A DNA stretch of 64,000 bases from Kosmotoga olearia TBF 19.5.1. GTDB lineage: Bacteria > Thermotogota > Thermotogae > Petrotogales > Kosmotogaceae. Positions within the stretch are counted from its first letter, which is position 1. Each line of letters starts with the position of its first letter. The DNA is taken from positions 558,001-622,000 of the forward strand of contig NC_012785.1 of the NCBI RefSeq assembly GCF_000023325.1. Direction: 5' to 3'. The position numbers and the translations under genes were made by a program. This document shows, in pieces, positions 44,976-54,034 of this stretch. Below the pieces are notes generated by a model, which was not told the DNA's origin, made no database searches, and was given only the letters and a program-made list of their open reading frames with translations.

Positions 44976-45497
44976 TCATTCATTTTCCATCTCCTCTTGT
45001 ATATTCTCACTCTCAGAATCAGCATCTTCAACATGAAGGATTTTTGCGGTTCCTGCATCGACTTTTACCTCTTGGCCATTGTCTAGGATCACACCATAAA
45101 CAAGGAATCCATTTTCGTTTTCAAGCTTAATACTTTTGATGTTTGCGCTTGGGTATGAGCTCATAACCACGTTGGCTGCCTCTTCCTTACTGATCTTTGC
45201 AAGGGTAGAAAGATCTTTCGGTTCGGGGTTTGATACCATTACACTACCAGTGTAAGATGGTTCCTGTACTTCGGCCTGTTTTTCGGTATTTTCTACACTC
45301 TCTGATTGCTCGTTTGCTTCTGTGGCTTCAGATTCTTCATTTTTGACTTGTTCCTTAGTGTCATCATCTGCTGTTTGCGTTGTTGCATAAGATGGTGTTT
45401 GTGCGCTGCTTGAGCTGTTCGCAAAAGTAAAATTCGCTACCAGCAACATACTAACTAGCATCAATACGATAAGAATAGGGACAGTTTTTTTCTTCAT
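44976..45497 (-). CDS. Exported PepSY-domain protein
   Basis: 173-aa secreted protein. Signal peptide in residues 1-26 (MKKKTVPILIVLMLVSMLLV, cleavage near FANSS). A long Glu/Thr/Ser-rich disordered spacer follows, then a PepSY domain at about 100-165 (ISKEEAANVVMSSYPSANIK, SIKLENENGFLVYGVILDNG, QEVKVDAGTAKIL). PepSY proteins often inhibit proteases or assist envelope sensing and are commonly encoded beside two-component systems, as here. GGAGG lies eight bases before the ATG, with a 14-bp palindrome just upstream. Confidence 0.88.
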   Translation of the reverse strand: MKKKTVPILIVLMLVSMLLVANFTFANSSSSAQTPSYATTQTADDDTKEQVKNEESEATEANEQSESVENTEKQAEVQEPSYTGSVMVSNPEPKDLSTLAKISKEEAANVVMSSYPSANIKSIKLENENGFLVYGVILDNGQEVKVDAGTAKILHVEDADSESENIQEEMENE

Positions 45498-45523
45498 AAG
45501 TTACACCTCCTAATTTTTAATTT

Positions 45524-45537
45524 GACAGCCGGCTGTC
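45524..45537. promoter_or_regulatory. 14-bp palindrome upstream of the PepSY gene
   Basis: GACAGCCGGCTGTC is a perfect, GC-rich palindrome in AT-rich surroundings, 26 bases upstream of the PepSY start. It could be an operator or a 5'-UTR hairpin. The remaining 45538-45880 has no gene and is AT-rich; tldD probably has its promoter near 45815-45840. Confidence 0.5.
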
Positions 45538-45880
45538 TTTGATTTCCAACAATATGTTATCAATCAAAAATGAGAAAACTCTAAGAAAAGAATTAGAACT
45601 TTCTCATAATCTCAGGATGACTCAAATTACATTTTATTTTCCTAAAAGGTGGAATACAGGACCGTTTTTACAGAGCTTGTTTTTGGCGATATAAAATCCA
45701 GCTCCAAGGATAAAAAAATTAAGCCTTAGTACCCAAAAAGTCCAATCTGTAACTCTATGATTTTCTCTCCAAAAACAATGTTTGTTTTGGATATTTTCTT
45801 TTTTTCTGTGTTTGTTTTATATTTTTTGGTAAAATAAAAAAGTAAGGAATACTAACCAATTAGTTTTTAGGAGGTTTTTT

Positions 45881-47266
45881 ATGATTGATGGCAGGACAGC
45901 AAATGAAGTTATTGGCGTTTTGCTGAAACATGGTGCTGAATTCGTGGAATTATTCATTGAAGAACGGGATACCAGCAACTTTTCCCTTGTTAATGGACAG
46001 CTAGAAAGAGCTCTTTCAGGAAAAACTTTTGGTATAGGTATCAGGGCCTTTTCTAAAAACCGTTCTTTATACGCCTTCACCAACGATCTTTCAAAAGAAA
46101 CGTTAGTACAGATTGCTGCAAACCTTGGAGAAGTTATCAATGGGAATGGCGAACCACTTTCCCTTGATTTCCGCGAACAATCTATTGAGAACAGGCATCT
46201 CTTTATCCTTGAACCATCCTCTGTATCAAAGACAGACAAAGTCAAGGTAATGAAAATGGCTTTCAATGGTGCCAAAAGCGTTTCCAAACTCATAACCCAG
46301 GTACTTGTGGATTACTGGGATTACGATCAGAGGATTACCATCATAAATTCTGAAGGACTTAAGGTTTCAGATAGAAGGCTCAGAACAAGACTGATGATTA
46401 CTGCCGTGGCTTCTAGGTACAATGAAAAAGAGACGGGCTTTTATGGTCCCGGTGCGGCAATGGGTTTTGAGTTTTTTAACACCTTTGATGTCTTTGAAGC
46501 AGGACAAAAAGCCGGGCGTATCGCGGCTCGAATGGTCGAAGCTGAATACGCTCCCGCTGGCAGGATGCCGGTAATCATTGCAAACGAATTTGGCGGTGTT
46601 ATCTTTCACGAGGCCTGTGGACATGCCCTTGAAGCAACATCTGTAGCCAAGGGATCTTCAGTATTTACAGGTAAACTAGGCCAAAAAATAGCGGCCGATT
46701 GTGTTTCCGCAGTTGATGACGCTACAATACCGAATGCCTGGGGATCCACGAATATCGATGACGAGGGAACACCTACCAGGAGAAACGTGCTCATAGAAAA
46801 TGGAGTACTGAAGAGTTATCTCATAGACAGGTTCAACGGCATAAAAATGGGTATGGAAAGTACAGGGAGCGCCAGAAGGCAGGACTATCGCTATGCTCCT
46901 ACTTCAAGAATGAGCAATACCTTTATACTTCCGGGTCCATACTATCCTGAAGAGATCATTTCAAATACAGAATACGGACTTTATGCAAAATCCTTAGGCG
47001 GGGGCTCGGTAAATACAGGAACGGGAGAATTCAATTTTGCGGTCAGAGAAGGATACCTTATTGAAAAAGGAAGGATCACAAAACCTGTAAGGGGTGCAAC
47101 GCTCATTGGAAAAGGCTCTGAGATCCTCATGAAGATTGACATGGTTGGAAATGATCTGAAACGCGGTCAGGGAATGTGTGGTTCAGCATCTGGTTTAATA
47201 CCGGCTGAAGTAGGGCAACCAACCATTAGAGTCTCTGAATTGACCGTTGGGGGGCGAAATAGATGA
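45881..47266 (+). CDS. tldD: TldD metalloprotease subunit
   Basis: 461-aa catalytic partner of the TldD/TldE heterodimer, a zinc protease that trims unfolded or modified peptides. The metal motif HEACGH is in GGVIFHEACGHALEATSV; the C-terminal GGGSVNTGTGEFNFAVREGY and GMCGSASGLIPAEVGQPTIR are characteristic. GGAGG lies upstream of the ATG. Its stop overlaps the tldE start (ATGA). No peptide-modification genes are adjacent. Confidence 0.95.
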   Translation: MIDGRTANEVIGVLLKHGAEFVELFIEERDTSNFSLVNGQLERALSGKTFGIGIRAFSKNRSLYAFTNDLSKETLVQIAANLGEVINGNGEPLSLDFREQSIENRHLFILEPSSVSKTDKVKVMKMAFNGAKSVSKLITQVLVDYWDYDQRITIINSEGLKVSDRRLRTRLMITAVASRYNEKETGFYGPGAAMGFEFFNTFDVFEAGQKAGRIAARMVEAEYAPAGRMPVIIANEFGGVIFHEACGHALEATSVAKGSSVFTGKLGQKIAADCVSAVDDATIPNAWGSTNIDDEGTPTRRNVLIENGVLKSYLIDRFNGIKMGMESTGSARRQDYRYAPTSRMSNTFILPGPYYPEEIISNTEYGLYAKSLGGGSVNTGTGEFNFAVREGYLIEKGRITKPVRGATLIGKGSEILMKIDMVGNDLKRGQGMCGSASGLIPAEVGQPTIRVSELTVGGRNR

Positions 47267-48633
47267 CGTTCGAGAATTTTAAGAAAATGGTTTTTGAGTA
47301 CGCAGCCGCTAAGAAAACCAATGATTTTGAAATCTACATAAAGAAAACACACGAATTTGATGTCAGTATTCAGAAGGGTGAAATTGAGAAATACAAAGAT
47401 GCTACAACATTGGGAGTGAGTTTCAAAGTTCTCAAAGATGGAAAGGTGGGTTATTCTTTTTCCGAGGTGCTGGACGAGCAAGCGGTGAAACTGCTTGTTG
47501 ATGAAGCACTGGAAAATGTAACAGTAATAGAGTCTGAGGAGTCCGACTTTCTTCACGATGGTTCAGGAGAGTACACTGACTTTCCCACCCTTTATCTCGG
47601 AGAATTTGATAGACTGACAACACGCGAAAAAATCAAAATAGCGATGGAACTTGAAAAAACGATTATCAATTCGCACCAGGAGATCTTTATGCTTCCCTAT
47701 AATGCATTCAACCACAGGACATCAGAGACCTACATAGCCAATTCCTCTGGAATGGAAATGTATTCCAGGTCAGATGGTGGATATGCTTACGTTATGGCAT
47801 TGGGTAAAAAGAACGGGTCGCCAAAGAGTGCTTTTTACTTCACGGCAGGAAAAAGTCTACAAGATCTTGAGCTTTCAAATATCCCCATAAGAATTTCCCG
47901 TGATATAGAACTGCTTCTCACTGCCAAACCTGTAAAGAGCGGTAAATACGCCGTTATTTTTAGAAACGATGCCTTTGGTTCGCTCCTGGCAGCTTTTGCT
48001 CAGATGTTCTCAGCTAAATCAGTGCAAAAAGGTCTTTCTCTCTTGAAAGATCAGCTTGGGAAAAAAATTGCTTCCGAAAAATTCACCTTGATTGACGACT
48101 CATTTTTGAAGATGAGCCCTGTTAGCAGAACCTTTGACGATCAAGGCGTACCAACAAGGAAAAAAGCAATAATCGAAAATGGAGAATTGAAAACCTATCT
48201 GTACGATTTAAAAACTGCTAGAATCGACAATCGTGAGTCAACGGGTAACGCTTTGAAGATAGGAAGCTACAAAGATCCTACAAGTATTTCTTATTTCAAT
48301 CTTGTACTTGGAAATAGTGGAATCCCCTTCGAAGATATGGTAAAAGCTATCGAAAGAGGTCTGGTAATCATTGAACTTGATGGATTGCATTCAGGAACCA
48401 ATCCGATTTCTGGCGATTTTTCCCTTGGTGCCAGAGGCTTTTTGATAGAAAACGGAAGGATTGTTGGAGGCGTTGAAGGGATAACAGTATCCGGTAACAT
48501 CCTCGGCGTTTTGAAGAATATTGTCGAAACAGGTAACGATGCAAAGTTTTCCTTGCCAGGTATAACAGGATTCTCCTCATTTGCATTCCTTCCCTCAGTT
48601 TTAGTAGAGGAGATCGATGTAGCCGGGCTCTAA
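47263..48633 (+). CDS. tldE: TldE (PmbA) subunit
   Basis: 456-aa non-catalytic partner of TldD. It shares the fold (SVQKGLSLLKDQLGKKIASE, DDQGVPTRKKAIIENGELKT, SGTNPISGDFSLGARGFLIE) but lacks the HExxxH motif, which marks it as TldE/PmbA. It starts within the tldD stop and so is translationally coupled. A bidirectional terminator follows. Confidence 0.94.
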   Translation: MTFENFKKMVFEYAAAKKTNDFEIYIKKTHEFDVSIQKGEIEKYKDATTLGVSFKVLKDGKVGYSFSEVLDEQAVKLLVDEALENVTVIESEESDFLHDGSGEYTDFPTLYLGEFDRLTTREKIKIAMELEKTIINSHQEIFMLPYNAFNHRTSETYIANSSGMEMYSRSDGGYAYVMALGKKNGSPKSAFYFTAGKSLQDLELSNIPIRISRDIELLLTAKPVKSGKYAVIFRNDAFGSLLAAFAQMFSAKSVQKGLSLLKDQLGKKIASEKFTLIDDSFLKMSPVSRTFDDQGVPTRKKAIIENGELKTYLYDLKTARIDNRESTGNALKIGSYKDPTSISYFNLVLGNSGIPFEDMVKAIERGLVIIELDGLHSGTNPISGDFSLGARGFLIENGRIVGGVEGITVSGNILGVLKNIVETGNDAKFSLPGITGFSSFAFLPSVLVEEIDVAGL

Positions 48634-48680
48634 CAAGTTTTGGGGTATCTCATAGATTGAACTTGCTATAATTCTTGCTG

Positions 48681-48711
48681 TAGCTCCCCAACATTGTGAT
48701 TCGGGGAGCTA
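48681..48711. terminator. Terminator shared by tldE and the hyp operon
   Basis: TAGCTCCCC (48681-48689) pairs with GGGGAGCTA (48703-48711), followed by TTTAGTT on the plus strand. It lies between the convergent ends of tldE and hypA. Confidence 0.8.
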
Positions 48712-48718
48712 TTTAGTT

Positions 48719-49060
48719 CTACTTAAAAACAACCTCTTTTATATAAACCTCATCACACGAAAGCACCCTAAGATCCCCTCCACAATAAGGGCAGTGAATT
48801 TCATAGCCCTGGGATGAAAACTTCTTTCCACAATCTTTGCATTCAAAGAGAAGTTCGTCAGTAATAAATTTGATTTCAAGATCTGGGAAATCTGACTCTT
48901 TTTTAATCACGTTGAAAGCTTCTTCGATCTGATTTTTGTCTGCCACAACTAGTTTTCCTATCCCGATAACAATTTTTTCGATATTCCCGAACTCTTCGGG
49001 CTTGAAATTCTGTTCGATGAATATCTTCACCCTTTCAGCTATCGATAATTCATGATGCAT
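48719..49060 (-). CDS. hypA: HypA nickel-insertion protein
   Basis: 113-aa nickel metallochaperone for [NiFe] hydrogenase. N-terminal nickel site MHHELS (an extra His in the family's MHE motif); zinc site with two CxxC pairs (ECKDCGKK and HCPYCGG). Last gene of the hydrogenase-hyp operon, 48 bases after hypE and just before the terminator. Its usual partner, the GTPase HypB, is not in the window. Confidence 0.93.
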   Translation of the reverse strand: MHHELSIAERVKIFIEQNFKPEEFGNIEKIVIGIGKLVVADKNQIEEAFNVIKKESDFPDLEIKFITDELLFECKDCGKKFSSQGYEIHCPYCGGDLRVLSCDEVYIKEVVFK

Positions 49061-49108
49061 ACAATTCCTCCTCTTTGTTTAAATTCAGCCACACCCCATC
49101 AAAAAACT

Positions 49109-50089
49109 TCAACAGATCCTCGGTGTGAGTTCTTCAACAAGCATCGGTAACACACGTTTAGCACCATTCCGGGTTTTCAAGATGAGTAAAGGTCTCTCAA
49201 TTATGCCGCCAACAAATCCTATCGTTGAGGGGTCAAAACCTGCGTTTTTAAGTCTTTCTAACAAATCTTGAGCATCTTCAGGGTGGCAGATAATCACTGC
49301 TGTTCCTTCACATGCGAGGTATAGAGGATCGATACCCAGTATCTCTGAAACGGTTTTTACCCCCCCCGGTATCGGCAGTTTATCTTCATAGATAGCAAAA
49401 TTTCTTTTTGTCGAGTGAGAGAATTCGTTGAGTATCTGGGCAAGGCCACCTCTTGTCGGATCTCTCATAGCATGAACACGCAACCCTTTTATAACAGCTA
49501 AAAGCTTTGTAAGTACCCGGCAATCAGATTGAAAATCTATTTGAAATCCCTTTCTTTCAGCCATTATAGCGGCCCCATGCAAACCAATTGGGCCTGTAAT
49601 AATTATCAAATCGTTTGTTTCTATCCTTTTGACACAAAGCTTTTCGTATAAAACCTCTCCCAGGCACGTTGTGTTGATCACTATTTTATCGAGCGCTCCA
49701 TGCTCCATTACCTTTGTGTCACCGGCGATGATTTTCACACCATTTTCATCGAGTTCTTTGCGAATGGAATCTATTATTTTATCCAGCCTGGAAAATTCAA
49801 ATCCTTCTTCGAGAACAACTGAAAGGGTAATATATTTTGGTTTAGCTCCTGTCATTACAAGATCGTTTATGCTACCGCACACGGAAAGTTTCCCAATATC
49901 TCCGCCGGGAAAGAACACGGGACTGATAGTGAAACTGTCAGTGGTAACAGTATCTACAACTTCCTCCAAAAAACCGCTGTCATTTTCAGTTGAAACCAAA
50001 GTACTTCCAAGAAGTTTCTCTATATGCTTGAGTAACTTAAACTGTTTTTTCCCGCTGTTGTGGTGAAGTGTTATGATTCTTTCTTTCAA
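49109..50089 (-). CDS. hypE: HypE, thiocarboxamide dehydratase of CN ligand synthesis
   Basis: 326-aa AIR-synthase-like ATPase that dehydrates the carbamoyl group on its own C-terminal cysteine to make the cyanide ligand. The C-terminus ends LTPRIC, the required Cys. Core motifs: FFPGGDIGKLSVCGSINDLV and MRDPTRGGLAQILNEF. I start it at TTG 50089, seven bases after GGGGAG at the hypD end; a longer reading into hypD has no homology. It acts with HypF. Confidence 0.95.
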   Translation of the reverse strand: MKERIITLHHNSGKKQFKLLKHIEKLLGSTLVSTENDSGFLEEVVDTVTTDSFTISPVFFPGGDIGKLSVCGSINDLVMTGAKPKYITLSVVLEEGFEFSRLDKIIDSIRKELDENGVKIIAGDTKVMEHGALDKIVINTTCLGEVLYEKLCVKRIETNDLIIITGPIGLHGAAIMAERKGFQIDFQSDCRVLTKLLAVIKGLRVHAMRDPTRGGLAQILNEFSHSTKRNFAIYEDKLPIPGGVKTVSEILGIDPLYLACEGTAVIICHPEDAQDLLERLKNAGFDPSTIGFVGGIIERPLLILKTRNGAKRVLPMLVEELTPRIC

Positions 50090-50093
50090 GCTA

Positions 50094-51119
50094 TCACTCC
50101 CCTTTTCTTCCATACAGAAAACTCGCATGACAGGCCCCTTCTGATGAAACCATGCATGGACCAACGGGCGTTTCCGGTAAACAGAGAGTACCAAAGAGCT
50201 GGCATTCTTCAGGTTTTATCTTGCCGGTAAGAACTTCACCGCAGGGACATGGATCTTCTGAACTTACGTTTTCCATTTGAAAATGCGCCATAACGTCGAA
50301 TCTTCGGTATTTTTCTCTGAGTTTCAATCCTGAATTGGGGATAGTGCCCAATCCTCTCCAAAGGGTATCTGTAACCTCAAAAAAATTCTTAATTTTCTCT
50401 CGCGCGTCGAGATTTCCTTCTGGTTTCACAGCAGAAGCATAAACATTAACAACCCCATAAGCACTCTTCTCAAGCATTTCGGACATCTTTTCCAACGCAA
50501 CGGTTAGTTCTTCTCGTGTGAACCCGGCTATAACAAATGGTTTTTTTACTTTCTCTGCCAGCTTTATGTAAGGTCGCTCACCTATTATTGTGCTAACATG
50601 ACCCGGGCAGATGAAACCATCGAGTTTGTTTTCTTCATCTTCGAGAAGAGCCTCCATCGCCGGCGGTATAAGTTTGAGCAATAGATATACGTAAAGGTTT
50701 TCTATTCTTTCTCTCTCGATTTCTTCAATCAGCGACGCTATAAGAGGAGCTGTGGTTTCAAAACCAATAGCAACAAAAACAGCGCCTCTGGCTGGATCTT
50801 TCTTCATATCATCCACAATCCATAACGGGTTGTACACCTCTCTCACGCAAGCACCAAGAGCTTTTCTCTCCCTTAAATTCCCATTTTTTCCCGGAACCTT
50901 CATAAGATCACCGAAAGTGTAGATTCTCATTCCTAGATCACAAAGGTAAAGTATCCTGTCTATATCGGATTGTGAAGTGACACATACAGGACATCCCGGA
51001 CCACAAACAAGCTCGAGTCTCTCTGAGTAAAGCTCTTTTAACCCATACCTCATGAGGGCGTGAGTGTGAGTCCCGCAAATTTCCATAACTCTGTACTTCT
51101 TAGCTTCCACGAGCTTCAT
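50094..51119 (-). CDS. hypD: HypD, Fe(CN)2CO assembly scaffold
   Basis: 341-aa iron-sulfur protein that, with HypC, builds the Fe(CN)2CO unit. Conserved parts: VMEICGTHTHALMRYG, LVCGPGCPVCVT, AIGFETTAPL, FICPGHVSTIIG, and the C-terminal Cys set (DPCPCGEVLTGKIKPEECQL, FGTLC). It starts 20 bases inside the hypC gene. Complete and of usual length. Confidence 0.96.
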   Translation of the reverse strand: MKLVEAKKYRVMEICGTHTHALMRYGLKELYSERLELVCGPGCPVCVTSQSDIDRILYLCDLGMRIYTFGDLMKVPGKNGNLRERKALGACVREVYNPLWIVDDMKKDPARGAVFVAIGFETTAPLIASLIEEIERERIENLYVYLLLKLIPPAMEALLEDEENKLDGFICPGHVSTIIGERPYIKLAEKVKKPFVIAGFTREELTVALEKMSEMLEKSAYGVVNVYASAVKPEGNLDAREKIKNFFEVTDTLWRGLGTIPNSGLKLREKYRRFDVMAHFQMENVSSEDPCPCGEVLTGKIKPEECQLFGTLCLPETPVGPCMVSSEGACHASFLYGRKGE

Positions 51120-51324
51120 CTATCCTTTCAGCAATTTCTAATATTTTCCTTGCTGCTTCAGTGTCGATTGTTTGTATAGCAAACCCGGCGTGAACGAGTA
51201 CAAAATCACCCGGAGAAACGTCCGGGACAAGTCTTATGTCAACCTCAAGTTTTATTCCTTCCCGTCCTACAAGGGCTTTATTATCTTTGATTTTGATAAC
51301 CTTCAAGGGTATTGCCAAGCACAT
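51100..51324 (-). CDS. hypC: HypC/HupF chaperone
   Basis: 74-aa chaperone of the large subunit and partner of HypD. The true start is the second of two ATGs, giving MCLAIPLKVI, because after Met removal the N-terminal Cys is essential. GDFVLVHAGFAIQTID is the family core. Its ATG shares one base with the hypF TGA stop; its end overlaps hypD by 20 bases. Confidence 0.96.
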   Translation of the reverse strand: MCLAIPLKVIKIKDNKALVGREGIKLEVDIRLVPDVSPGDFVLVHAGFAIQTIDTEAARKILEIAERIDEARGS

Positions 51325-53567
51325 CATCCATCACTTCCAATCACATGCCAGTAGATCTGCCCAAACGCTATTCCCTCATCGTTTGGAGAGACTTTTTCAT
51401 TAAACCAAACATTAAAACCTTTTTTCTCTAACAGGGCAACGGCCACCTCAAGCAAAAGTTTGTTTTGAAAAACACCTCCAGAAAGGCATACGTTCTTTTC
51501 TCCTGTAAGTTTCTTTATTTCTCCACACACAACAGAAATAGCTTCGGCGAGCGTTCGATGGAATTTCGAAGCGAGTTCTGAGATTGAATTTTTATCTTTT
51601 TCGCTATAAAGTTCCCTTATCATTTTCCGAAAGTCAATTTGCCATGGTAAGGCAGATTTATCCAATACCCAGGAAAATGATTCAGAATGCCTTTTGGCAA
51701 CAGATTCCAGCTTCATTGGGGCTTCCCCTTCAAAGGTATTCTCTTTGCAAACATCGAGTACAGCAGCGGCAGCATCGAACAACCTTCCAGCTGAAGAAGT
51801 CTTCACGGGAGCGTTTTCATACAACAGGTGAGCTTTTTCATCTTTCAGATCCACCCCGGAATCAATGAGGTAAGCATAAGCCATGAGCTCCGGTTTTTCA
51901 ATAGCCAGCTCTCCTGAGGGCATTGGGATGTAACGTAAATGTGCAAATCTCATACATTTCGAATTATCAATAGAGAAAAACTCTCCTCCCCAGATTTTCC
52001 CATCAAATCCGTATCCGGTACCGTCAAAAGCAACACCTATACATTTCTTTAATGCTTTCTCAGCCATAACGCTGTAAATATGGGCAACATGGTGTTGACA
52101 GGAATATATTTCACAATCCCTGTTTTCAGCGTATTCTTCACCAAGCGTTTTCGAAAAGTAATCTGGATGAAGATCGGTAACTACAACCCTAGCGTGTAAA
52201 TCGAAAAGCTTTTCGAAGCGCTTTAGCATTTTTTGATACTGCACCTGATTTATGTAATACGAAAGATCCCCAAGATACTGGCTCCCATAAAAACTCTCTT
52301 CTCTGAAAAAACCGAAACTGGATTTTAGGTCCGCTCCTGTGGCGAGAATTTCCGGGTGCTTTCTGTTTCTTAACGGTATCTTTATGACCTCCGGAATAAA
52401 ACCACGGGATTTTCTTACAAAAACCGGCTTTCCTGCTAAAACCTTAATAACGGAATCGTCGCATCTGTTTACAATTTTTCTGTCATGCAGCAAAAGACCA
52501 TCACTTAGTTTCGAAAGTTTTGTAAGAGCCTCAAAATTATCGGCACACAGCATCTCTCCGGATATATTTCCGCTCGTCATCACCAGCACAAAAAAATCTT
52601 CCAGAAGAAGGTAATGGATACCGGTATAGGGAAGCATCACTCCTATGGTATGAAATCCCGGCGAAACATCGTAGAAAATGTCTCCACGCTTTCTTAAAAG
52701 AACGATTGGCCTTGCAGGAGAAAGAAGCAGCCTTTCCTCGACCTCCCCAACATATGCAAATTTTTTAACTGTCTCCAGATCTTTTGCCATAATCGCAAAG
52801 GGTTTCCTGGGTCTGTCTTTCAAATTCCGCAGTTTTTTGATAGCATCCGGGTCTGGTTTACAAACGAGGTGAATCCCTCCTATTCCTTTTATAGCCACGG
52901 TGCCACCGGCACGTATTATGCCTATCGCCTGCTTAACAGCTTCTTCACCTGAAAAGTGGCTTACAATCTCGTTTTTGATAATTTCTACGATCCAGTATTT
53001 TGGTCCACAATCTTCGCAACAATTGGTTTGAGCGTGGTATCGCCAATCTCTCAGGTTTGTGTATTCGGTATTACAGTCATGGCACATGGAAAAGTCATCC
53101 ATTGATGTTTTGTCTCTGTCGTAAGGCAGCACATAAGCTATTGAAAAACGTGGTCCACATCGGGCACAGTTGGTAAAGGGATAAAGATATCTTCTGTTCC
53201 CTTTTGAAAACATCTCACCAATGCATTTGTCGCACATGGCTATGTCCGGTGGTATCGATGTGTTGATTTTTCCCGTCTTCTTACTGTTGATTATTCTGAA
53301 ACCCCTAATCTTGTTTGTTTTCACAGCTTTTTTTGAAAAGGACAGCTCTCTAATTTTCGCTGGCATTGGCTTTCTTTCATTCAAAATTTCGATGAATTCT
53401 CTCAACTTCGTTTCATCGCAATCAAGAACGATTCTTACGCCACTTTCGCAGTTCTCCACATAACCGTGTAACCCGAGGTCTTCAGCCAGGGTTGCCACGA
53501 AAGGCCTAAAACCAACGCCTTGAACGATACCGTTGATCATTATTTCAAACACCTCTATTTCCTGCAT
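51324..53567 (-). CDS. hypF: HypF carbamoyltransferase
   Basis: 747-aa enzyme that moves a carbamoyl group from carbamoyl phosphate to HypE. Domains in order: acylphosphatase (1-95, INGIVQGVGFRPFVATLAED), two zinc fingers (about 108-190, CDKC ... CARCGPRFS and CHDC ... CCEDCGPKY), a YrdC/Sua5-like domain (about 205-385, AGGTVAIKGIGGIHLVC) and a Kae1-like domain (about 400-747, SCQHHVAHIYSVMAE, GVAFDGTGYGFDGKIWGGEF, CLSGGVFQNKLLLE). It starts 13 bases inside the protease gene. Confidence 0.97.
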   Translation of the reverse strand: MQEIEVFEIMINGIVQGVGFRPFVATLAEDLGLHGYVENCESGVRIVLDCDETKLREFIEILNERKPMPAKIRELSFSKKAVKTNKIRGFRIINSKKTGKINTSIPPDIAMCDKCIGEMFSKGNRRYLYPFTNCARCGPRFSIAYVLPYDRDKTSMDDFSMCHDCNTEYTNLRDWRYHAQTNCCEDCGPKYWIVEIIKNEIVSHFSGEEAVKQAIGIIRAGGTVAIKGIGGIHLVCKPDPDAIKKLRNLKDRPRKPFAIMAKDLETVKKFAYVGEVEERLLLSPARPIVLLRKRGDIFYDVSPGFHTIGVMLPYTGIHYLLLEDFFVLVMTSGNISGEMLCADNFEALTKLSKLSDGLLLHDRKIVNRCDDSVIKVLAGKPVFVRKSRGFIPEVIKIPLRNRKHPEILATGADLKSSFGFFREESFYGSQYLGDLSYYINQVQYQKMLKRFEKLFDLHARVVVTDLHPDYFSKTLGEEYAENRDCEIYSCQHHVAHIYSVMAEKALKKCIGVAFDGTGYGFDGKIWGGEFFSIDNSKCMRFAHLRYIPMPSGELAIEKPELMAYAYLIDSGVDLKDEKAHLLYENAPVKTSSAGRLFDAAAAVLDVCKENTFEGEAPMKLESVAKRHSESFSWVLDKSALPWQIDFRKMIRELYSEKDKNSISELASKFHRTLAEAISVVCGEIKKLTGEKNVCLSGGVFQNKLLLEVAVALLEKKGFNVWFNEKVSPNDEGIAFGQIYWHVIGSDG

Positions 53568-54034
53568 TCTCTTTCAAATCCTTTCACAATGGTCTCGATA
53601 ATCCTTTTCATTTCCAGAGAAAGGGTCGTGCCAAGAGAAAGGACGGCGGGCCTTAATCCAACCAGGTAAATTTCAAATCTCTTCTTCCTATTCAAAAAGT
53701 CGATAATAGAAGCCAATCCAAAACTATGAGTGGAAAAGGAAAAATCACGTATCTCTTCTTTTTCATAAATCCGGTAATTTTCCTCTATCCCTTGAACCGT
53801 GTCAATGAAAACGATAACGTCATGTTTCCCTTTTGAAAGCGCATCGAGGTAATTTTCCGGTGTTTGATAACATTTAACAGCTTTCCAGTTTTCAGAAAGT
53901 GGAAACTCCAAAATTCTATCTATGATTAATAAACCAGCTGTATCATCTGACCTCAACGGATTTCCAAGCCCCACGAAAAGCACCTGGCGCTTTCTCAACT
54001 TCAATAAAAATTCCTCGATTTTACTTAAACGCAT
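53555..54034 (-). CDS. HycI/HybD-type hydrogenase maturation endopeptidase
   Basis: 159-aa nickel-dependent aspartic endopeptidase that cuts the C-terminal tail of the large subunit after nickel insertion. N-terminal signature VLFVGLGNPLRSDDTAGLLI with the metal-binding Asp; the second conserved part is FIDTVQG and FSTHSFGLASIIDFL. I use ATG 54034 (MRLSKIEEF), which overlaps the ferredoxin stop; no strong ribosome site is seen, so coupling is likely. The gene is directly in line with the hydrogenase genes it serves. Confidence 0.92.
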   Translation of the reverse strand: MRLSKIEEFLLKLRKRQVLFVGLGNPLRSDDTAGLLIIDRILEFPLSENWKAVKCYQTPENYLDALSKGKHDVIVFIDTVQGIEENYRIYEKEEIRDFSFSTHSFGLASIIDFLNRKKRFEIYLVGLRPAVLSLGTTLSLEMKRIIETIVKGFERECRK

